DNA of 10,592 bases from Nitrososphaerales archaeon (lineage in GTDB: Archaea; Thermoproteota; Nitrososphaeria; Nitrososphaerales; Gagatemarchaeaceae). The notes beneath the pieces are model-generated. The model did not search any database and was not told where the DNA came from. It saw only the letters and a program-made list of their open reading frames with translations. Shown one piece after another: positions 5,468 to 10,592 of this stretch. The stretch lies in NCBI GenBank assembly GCA_030039515.1, contig JASHVT010000142.1, positions 1-10,592 of the forward strand. Direction: 5' to 3'. The stretch's first letter is position 1; each line of letters starts with the position of its first letter. Made by a program: the position numbers and the translations under genes.

Positions 5468-7969
5468 TTGCCAGAGACCGCAAAGCCCGACGAGGAACTG
5501 GAGCTGGACACCCTCCCAGGCGTGGGCCCAGCCACCAAGCAGAAGCTGAAGGATGCAGGCATCGAGACGATACTCGACCTCGCCACGGCCGGACCCATGG
5601 ACATCTCCGACGCCGTGGACATCGACGTCTCGAAGGCGGTCGAGCTCAACAACAAGGCGAGGAAGAAGCTGGTCGAGATGAACAGGCTCGAGCCCGACTT
5701 CATGAACGCGGCGGACCTCCTCGCGAAAAGGAAGGCGATAGAGAGGGTCTCGACAGGTTCGAAGAACCTCGACGACCTCCTGGGAGGAGGGATCGAGACA
5801 TGGGCCATGACCGAATTTTTTGGGGAATTTGGCAGCGGGAAGTGCGTTGCGGGAGACACCAAGGTCTTCTACACGAATGACTCGACAGTCCACTTCGAGA
5901 ACATAGCACAGACGTACGAGAAGTACAGAGGGATCCACGGCGAAACGCCGTTCGAAGAGGGATTCATTGTGCCCCTGAAGGAGGTCAACGTCATAGGGCT
6001 AGACTCGCACCCCACCCGAGCCTCCTACCTCTATCGAGAGCGCGCCAGGACGATACTGGACGTGAGGACCGAAAGGGGGAGAGAGCTGAGGCTGGCCAGG
6101 CAGCACATGGCGATGGTCTTGACGGGCGAGGGTCTGAAGTGGTCGCCCGCGCGAGAGCTGTCAGTCGGAGACATGGTCGCGACGCCAAGGTCCCTGGCGG
6201 TACCGGGGGCTCGCAGAATCTCCAACGACGACGCGTTCTTCCTCGGACTCTTCGTCGCAGAAGGGACGAGGAACCCGCTCTCTCTGACGAACGAAGACGG
6301 GAAGCTGATAGACTGGACGGCTGCCTACGTAAAGCGGAGGTTCGGTTTCGAACCGACGGTCTCGAGATCCAACGGCCACTCGGTCGTCGTCCTTCTCAGG
6401 AACCCCGTGAAAGCTCTCCTGGGGGAGCTGGCACAGAGCAACTCCTACACGAAGTACGTGCCCGAAGACGTTCTCAACGGAGACGACGAGATAGTGCGCA
6501 ACTTCTTGGCCGGGTACTTCGAGGGAGACGGCAGAGTCAGCGGAACCGACATCGAGGTTTCTTCGAACAGCAAGGTCCTCATCGAAGGCGTGTCCTATCT
6601 CCTCGCAAGGCTGGGCATAGCGACGACGTTCAGCACCAAGAAGACGATGGCAGGGCCGCACTACAGACTCCACGTAGCCGGATTCGACAGAGAAAGGGTG
6701 CGGCAGATGCCCTTCAAGAGCAAGATGGCCCCAGGCATAAGGACGCGGAACAGCAAGTACGGCGTCCCGATTGGCGCGCTTCTCAGGTCGACGTACAGGT
6801 CGGCAGTCACATCGAGCCGATGGCACGTCAGGAGGGAGGGGCCGCTCAGAAAGGAAGGGGCTCTGTATGAGGCGCTCACGAGGTCGGCCTACAGCGACAC
6901 CGCGATGAGCGACGCGCTGCTTCTTCAGGCGGTCGGACTATTCCGCAGCGTGTCGACTCTGCTCAAGAAGAACAAGCAAGACCTCGAAGCAGCGGACGTC
7001 AAGACAGTCGAAGGATTCAGGAGGTTCGCCCGCGCTCTGGCCTTCCCAGCCAACGTGCTGGCGAAGAGAATGGGCCTGACCAAGAGCGGCTTCAACAACT
7101 ACTTCAACAGAGGAGTCCCGTCCGAGCGGGAGGAGCAGTTCAAGAGCTCGGCTAGAAACGAAATGGAGGTCCGCATACAAGCGCTCGAATCCGCGGTCGC
7201 TACGGTGGAGACGGCGATGAAGTACAACTGGGACAGGGTGAGAGAAGTGCGCGAGTTGGAATACAACAACTTCGTCTACGACTTCGAGGTTCCCGAGGGG
7301 CACGCCTTCGTGAGCGGGAACCTGCCCACGATCATGCACAACAGCCAGATCTGCCACACCCTCTGCACCATGGTGCAGCAGCCCAAGGGCGAGGGCGGAC
7401 TCGACGCGGGCGCGGTCTACGTGGACACCGAAGGGACGTTCAGACCGGAGAGGATCGCGGAGATCGCAGGGGCGAGGGGGATGGACCCGGAGAAGGTGCT
7501 CTCGAGGATCACGGTCGCCAGGGCCTACAACAGCGCCCACCAAGAGCTCATCGTCAAGGAGCTCGGGCGGATAATCGAGCCCAACAAGGTGAAGCTCGTC
7601 ATACTCGACAGCGCGGTGGCGCACTACAGGGCGGAGTTCCTGGGGAGGGGGACGCTGTCGGAGAGGCAGCAGAGGCTGAACAGGTTCATGCACCAGCTGC
7701 TCAGGACGGCCGAGATCTACAACGTCGCAGTCGTGCTCACGAACCAGGTGCAGGCCGCGCCGGACACGTTCTTCGGCGACCCGACCAAGCCGACGGGCGG
7801 CCACGTCGTGGCCCACACCAGCACCTACAGGATCTACCTGCGCAAGGCCGCGAAGAACCGCATCGCGAGGATGGTCGACAGCCCGTACCACCCTGAGAGA
7901 GACGCGATCTTCGTCCTGGACGAGAAGGGCGTAGACGACCCGTCGGAAGACAGCCCGAGGAGAAAGTAG
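5468..7969 (+). CDS. radA: RadA recombinase precursor containing an intein
   Basis: Archaeal Rad51/RecA homologue, which forms filaments on single-stranded DNA and drives strand exchange in recombinational repair. The precursor is 833 residues. Removing the intein (126-625) leaves 333, normal for RadA. The N-terminal helix-hairpin-helix domain (TLPGVGPATKQKLKDAGI, about 15-32) is followed by the FxxA polymerisation motif FMNA (78-81). The Walker A sequence GEFGSGK (119-125) is split from its Ser-Gln continuation (626-627) by the intein. The C-extein has VYVDTEGTFRPER, Walker B LVILDS with Asp714, then AEFLGRGTLSERQQRLN and the DNA-binding loop region NQVQAAPDTFFGDPTKPTGG. The start is TTG 5468: an in-frame stop at 5438-5440 and no other start codon between them leave no alternative nearby. 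Ser626 serves as the +1 nucleophile for splicing. Until the intein splices, the ATP-binding loop is broken, so the precursor should be inactive. Confidence 0.95.
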   Translation: MPETAKPDEELELDTLPGVGPATKQKLKDAGIETILDLATAGPMDISDAVDIDVSKAVELNNKARKKLVEMNRLEPDFMNAADLLAKRKAIERVSTGSKNLDDLLGGGIETWAMTEFFGEFGSGKCVAGDTKVFYTNDSTVHFENIAQTYEKYRGIHGETPFEEGFIVPLKEVNVIGLDSHPTRASYLYRERARTILDVRTERGRELRLARQHMAMVLTGEGLKWSPARELSVGDMVATPRSLAVPGARRISNDDAFFLGLFVAEGTRNPLSLTNEDGKLIDWTAAYVKRRFGFEPTVSRSNGHSVVVLLRNPVKALLGELAQSNSYTKYVPEDVLNGDDEIVRNFLAGYFEGDGRVSGTDIEVSSNSKVLIEGVSYLLARLGIATTFSTKKTMAGPHYRLHVAGFDRERVRQMPFKSKMAPGIRTRNSKYGVPIGALLRSTYRSAVTSSRWHVRREGPLRKEGALYEALTRSAYSDTAMSDALLLQAVGLFRSVSTLLKKNKQDLEAADVKTVEGFRRFARALAFPANVLAKRMGLTKSGFNNYFNRGVPSEREEQFKSSARNEMEVRIQALESAVATVETAMKYNWDRVREVRELEYNNFVYDFEVPEGHAFVSGNLPTIMHNSQICHTLCTMVQQPKGEGGLDAGAVYVDTEGTFRPERIAEIAGARGMDPEKVLSRITVARAYNSAHQELIVKELGRIIEPNKVKLVILDSAVAHYRAEFLGRGTLSERQQRLNRFMHQLLRTAEIYNVAVVLTNQVQAAPDTFFGDPTKPTGGHVVAHTSTYRIYLRKAAKNRIARMVDSPYHPERDAIFVLDEKGVDDPSEDSPRRK
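5813..5830 (+). other. AT-rich codon island beside the intein insertion point
   Basis: Six consecutive radA codons, GAA TTT TTT GGG GAA TTT, encode EFFGEF of the Walker A region and end 12 bases before the intein. They hold every TTT codon of the RadA extein; the other seven extein Phe codons are TTC. Two of the extein's five GAA codons are also here. See the corresponding finding. Confidence 0.75.
5843..7342 (+). mobile_element. RadA intein with LAGLIDADG homing endonuclease (500 residues)
   Basis: An in-frame protein intron from Cys126 to Asn625 of the precursor, inserted after Walker A Lys125, a site also used by an intein in Pyrococcus RadA. Splicing blocks are visible (intein numbering): Cys1 in CVAGDTKV (block A); His88 in ARQH (block B, Ala85 where Thr is usual); FVYDFEVPEGHAFVSGN with His487 (block F); and IMHN ending in His499-Asn500 (block G), followed by Ser. 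Two endonuclease motifs, FLGLFVAEG (133-141, acidic Glu140) and FLAGYFEGDG (221-230, Asp229), keep their acidic residues, so DNA cutting may be active. An insertion of about 200 residues between the endonuclease and block F includes a helix-turn-helix-like segment (401-427). Hand counts of two 60-base samples gave 53% GC in the intein, against 62% and 67% in the C-extein, suggesting transfer from elsewhere. Confidence 0.95.
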
Positions 7970-8005
7970 GGCCCCGGAACCCCGCGACGCGCAAGAACTT
8001 CAACG

Positions 8006-8016
8006 GTTTTATAGGG
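8006..8016 (+). promoter_or_regulatory. TATA box of the surface-protein gene
   Basis: GTTTTATAGGG is the clearest TATA element in the window, with a TTTTATA core at 8007-8013 in otherwise GC-rich DNA. Its centre is about 34 bases before TTG 8044, which predicts transcription starting only a few bases before the start codon. The rest of the 74-base gap after radA (7970-8043) shows no T-rich terminator or other element that I can recognise. Confidence 0.7.
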
Positions 8017-8043
8017 TGAACGGCGCGCCTCGTAGAGTTTCAC

Positions 8044-10592
8044 TTGAGACGCTCCGAGAAGGCCGTGGCTCTCACGATGCTCGGTCTGCTCTTGCTCGCG
8101 GCCTTCCCCGCGCAGCAGGTGAGGGCGCAGGTGGCGTACTCCGAGAGCCTGAACGTGGACATCGCCGGCTCCAGCGCCTACTGGTTCCTGACCTTCCAGG
8201 GCATCAACTCCTCCTCGAGCCTCGCCTCCTTCGAGGCCACGCCTGGGCTTTCGTGGTACAACGTCACTGTGATAGACACGACGAGTTGGCTCGCCAACTT
8301 CCAGACGTTCGGCCCCGACGGCTACAACATACTCCCTGTACCGTTCCTGCCACAGCAGGGCGCCTTCCTGACGGTCGGGTCAGACTCCTTCGCCGACGCC
8401 TCCGCGGCAGCCCTGGCCCTGGACTCTTATCTCCTGACGGCGTTCGTGTCGTACTCCAACTCGACCGGCCCCGGCGTGGAGAACTTCACGTTCTACAGCC
8501 CCCTGGCCTTCACAACCGTCGTCCCCAAGACCCTGCTGACGATGATACCGACCACAGAGGGCGGGTTCACCTCGGCCCTGACGGTGTCGGCGTTCGACTC
8601 CACAAGCTCCCCCATGGTCACGCTCGAGGGGGTGAAGTCCTCGTCCACGTTCGACCGGTCGCTCATCGTCGGCTCCATATCGAACGGCGCGCTGAGCGGC
8701 AAGGACGAGCCGCAGATACTCAGCCTGTTCGGGTCCTCCCCGTCGTACCTCGAGGCCGGGAACAAGAGCACCTCTAGCTCCATCGACATCAAGGTTCTGG
8801 ACGGGCTGACGGCGTCGAGCGACAAGGCGGTGGTGGTCGACGACAACGCCAGCATGACCAGCACATACGCGCTCCAGCTACAGCCGGGCGAGAAGGTCTA
8901 CTCGCTGAACGCGACCGTGGTCGAGGCGCCTGCGGAGCTGCTCGCCTACAGGACGGTGTCCCCTGCCGACCTCGTCCATGGAGAGGACTTGACCGTCACC
9001 GACGCGCTGTACAACCTCTCTCCGACCTACGCGATATCGATAAACGACTTCACGGACAACTGGTGGAACCAGGCTCCTTTCAGCGGCCTCTTCCGTCTCG
9101 TCAGCAACACCACGTTCCCCACCTCGATAGGGAACGGGACGACGACGCCCGTGACCCCCGTCTATGTGCTCCAGTACGTCGGGAACGCGACCGAGCAGGT
9201 CACTATCCCCGGGTCGGCGATATCCTATTCTTTCACAGCAGGCGGGAAGACGTTCCTGGGCGAGTCGACCCTCAACCAGGTCCCCCTGTCTCTCGGTGTC
9301 CAGGACGCGGACATCTTCTCGTACGTCAAGGCGACTCCTGACTTCGTGCCCAACGTCGGGCAGAGCGAGAACCTGACGGTCGTCGCGGTCAACGAGGGGA
9401 ACCGCTCCGCGTCTTCGGTCACGGTGGCGGGCGTCCCCGAGCCGGGCCTCGCGGCGCAGGGCGGGACGGCCTCGGTGAACATCACGCAGGTGGCAAGCGG
9501 CCTCATCGGACTCACCCAGCCCCAGTCCTACTCGGTGAGTTACGCGAACCCCCTGAACACCTCCCAGATCCTGAGCACGTCCTCGAACTCTGTAAGGTTG
9601 TACTTCTCTCGTTCCACCCTCGACCTGGGCCTCCCGAGGCTCACGATACTGGAGACCATCTCTCCGGCGTCTCCCACCTCCACGAAGCTGGTCCTCAACT
9701 TCACAGTCACGAACACTGGGAACGAGAACGTGACGTCCTTCGAGGCCGAAGGCGTCCTGCCCCAGGGCCTAGGCTGCGGCACCGCGAGCAACTCCAACCT
9801 CACCTGCAGCTCTGACGCCTACCAGCTCTCCTACGCTATGGTCGCCGAAGGGGTGAACGAGTCCGTGCTGATGACTTACAACATCACGAAGCCCTCGAAC
9901 TACGTGGTCGCCCCGGCGACGTTCGACGCCTCCTCCGAAGGATTCGTCCTGTCGGGATGGTCGAGCCCTCTGGCTCTGCCGACCGGGCTGGTCGCTTACA
10001 AGACATACGCCCTCAGCGCGCTCTTCCCAGGGATGAACACCGGCGTCAACATCACAGCCGACAACGCGGGCCCGTTCGGCGTGTACAACGCCACCATATC
10101 CTCGACGGCCGACCCCTTCGACAAGATATCCGGGACGGCGGCCGGGTCTGCCACGTACTCGGCCATCATGGCGGGCCAGACGAAGACGATATCATACACG
10201 ATCAACACGACCTCGGTGTCAGGCTCCGAGTCGTCGTCCGACGTCGCCGAGGACTTCTACTTTGGCGGGACACTCTTCGACCTCCAGACCCCCGGGCCCT
10301 CAGTGAGCGTCTACAAGACTCTCAACGCGACCGTGACGACCGTCCCTGCCTCCCCGATAGAGGGGCAGGCGTTCAAGGTGGAGGTAGTCATAACGAACCC
10401 CTCCGGCGCGAACGTGACCGGGGTCTCCCTCGTCCTCCCGTTCCAGTCAGGGACCGCCCTGTCGCAGGCGACCAACGGCTCAGCCTCCGGTACCAAGCTG
10501 ACCGTGACGGCTGCGTCGCTCGCAGCCAACTCGACCGCGGACGCCAGCGTGGAGGCCACCGCGCCTTCGGGGGCAGCGATCGACTTCGCGTC
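8044..10592 (+). CDS. Large secreted surface protein with Ig-like repeats (partial, 3' end beyond window)
   Basis: 849 codons without a stop run to the window edge. TTG 8044 is the first start after an in-frame stop at 8017-8019. It gives a Sec-type signal peptide: Arg2, Arg3 and Lys6, a hydrophobic core (about 7-21) and a likely cut after VRA at residue 28. The mature part is rich in Ser, Thr, Val, Gly and Asn and has about 27 N-x-S/T sequons, as expected of an archaeal S-layer or cell-surface glycoprotein. Several beta-rich, CARDB/DUF11-like units recur: LTVVAVNEGNRSASSVTVAG (444-463), LNFTVTNTGNENVT (551-564), GVNITADNAGPFGVYNATI (668-686) and VEVVITNPSGANVTGVSLVL (779-798). The only two cysteines, Cys578 and Cys588, are ten apart and could form a disulfide. 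No catalytic motif is visible. It may be S-layer, adhesin or an extracytoplasmic scaffold; a membrane anchor, if any, lies downstream. Confidence 0.8.
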   Translation, partial: MRRSEKAVALTMLGLLLLAAFPAQQVRAQVAYSESLNVDIAGSSAYWFLTFQGINSSSSLASFEATPGLSWYNVTVIDTTSWLANFQTFGPDGYNILPVPFLPQQGAFLTVGSDSFADASAAALALDSYLLTAFVSYSNSTGPGVENFTFYSPLAFTTVVPKTLLTMIPTTEGGFTSALTVSAFDSTSSPMVTLEGVKSSSTFDRSLIVGSISNGALSGKDEPQILSLFGSSPSYLEAGNKSTSSSIDIKVLDGLTASSDKAVVVDDNASMTSTYALQLQPGEKVYSLNATVVEAPAELLAYRTVSPADLVHGEDLTVTDALYNLSPTYAISINDFTDNWWNQAPFSGLFRLVSNTTFPTSIGNGTTTPVTPVYVLQYVGNATEQVTIPGSAISYSFTAGGKTFLGESTLNQVPLSLGVQDADIFSYVKATPDFVPNVGQSENLTVVAVNEGNRSASSVTVAGVPEPGLAAQGGTASVNITQVASGLIGLTQPQSYSVSYANPLNTSQILSTSSNSVRLYFSRSTLDLGLPRLTILETISPASPTSTKLVLNFTVTNTGNENVTSFEAEGVLPQGLGCGTASNSNLTCSSDAYQLSYAMVAEGVNESVLMTYNITKPSNYVVAPATFDASSEGFVLSGWSSPLALPTGLVAYKTYALSALFPGMNTGVNITADNAGPFGVYNATISSTADPFDKISGTAAGSATYSAIMAGQTKTISYTINTTSVSGSESSSDVAEDFYFGGTLFDLQTPGPSVSVYKTLNATVTTVPASPIEGQAFKVEVVITNPSGANVTGVSLVLPFQSGTALSQATNGSASGTKLTVTAASLAANSTADASVEATAPSGAAIDFA

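Noticed and set aside
5843..7342. Possibility that the inserted block is a separate endonuclease gene or a group I intron.
   Set aside because: The frame is continuous on both sides, and Cys1, terminal His-Asn and +1 Ser mark exact protein-splicing junctions.
6938..7891. Long minus-strand open frame (317 residues) opposite radA, and similar ones at 930-1697, 3092-3757, 4378-5193 and 6161-6826.
   Set aside because: These are compositional shadows caused by strong G/C preference at third codon positions. The plus strand carries clear conserved proteins across each of them.
8016..8777. Plus-strand open frame of 253 residues overlapping the surface-protein gene.
   Set aside because: Arg/His/Pro-rich shadow composition with no recognisable domain. 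The alternative frame has a signal peptide and stays open for 849 codons.
1..10592. Searched by eye for tRNA/rRNA genes, CRISPR arrays, insertion-sequence ends and tandem DNA repeats.
   Set aside because: The gaps between genes are short (74 bases at most) and show no cloverleaf, repeat-spacer or inverted-repeat pattern that I could recognise.

Overview
The window looks like chromosomal DNA from a GC-rich archaeon. The gene set is archaeal: a compact 162-residue heme A synthase, an archaeal/eukaryotic-type TyrRS, an archaeal-type AsnRS, a Mut7-C zinc protein, AMMECR1, and RadA rather than RecA. Arginine is mostly AGG/AGA, ATA isoleucine is common despite the high GC, and TTG start codons are frequent. 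A lineage in or near the Thaumarchaeota/Bathyarchaeota part of the TACK group is my best guess, but this is inference. The heme A synthase implies a heme-copper oxidase and therefore aerobic respiration.

Layout: every gene I accept is on the + strand. (1) 1-613: the C-terminal tail of a thioredoxin-like protein, then compact heme A synthase. (2) 663-5400: a tight run of tyrS, a Mut7-C RNase-like zinc protein, AMMECR1, a GT-B glycosyltransferase and asnS. Three of its four junctions overlap: one by 83 bases, and two by the same four-base TTGA stop/start overlap. (3) 5468-7969: radA, interrupted by a 500-residue intein placed exactly after the Walker A lysine codon. The intein has both LAGLIDADG-type endonuclease motifs and an extra helix-turn-helix-like segment. 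(4) 8044 to the window end: the first 849 codons of a very large secreted protein with about 27 N-glycosylation sequons and Ig-like repeats, behind the clearest TATA box in the window.

How the parts relate: the central run joins translation (TyrRS, AsnRS) to poorly characterised conserved genes that are probably co-transcribed. RadA is the recombinase for double-strand-break repair and can only work once the intein splices out. The surface protein appears to be its own transcription unit.

I saw no RNA genes, CRISPR arrays, insertion sequences or tandem DNA repeats. The longest gap between genes is 74 bases (7970-8043). The most interesting element is the RadA intein, with its non-canonical block B, its added DNA-binding-like domain and a codon-usage anomaly in the host gene directly beside the insertion point. 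I found no clearly undescribed multi-gene system.
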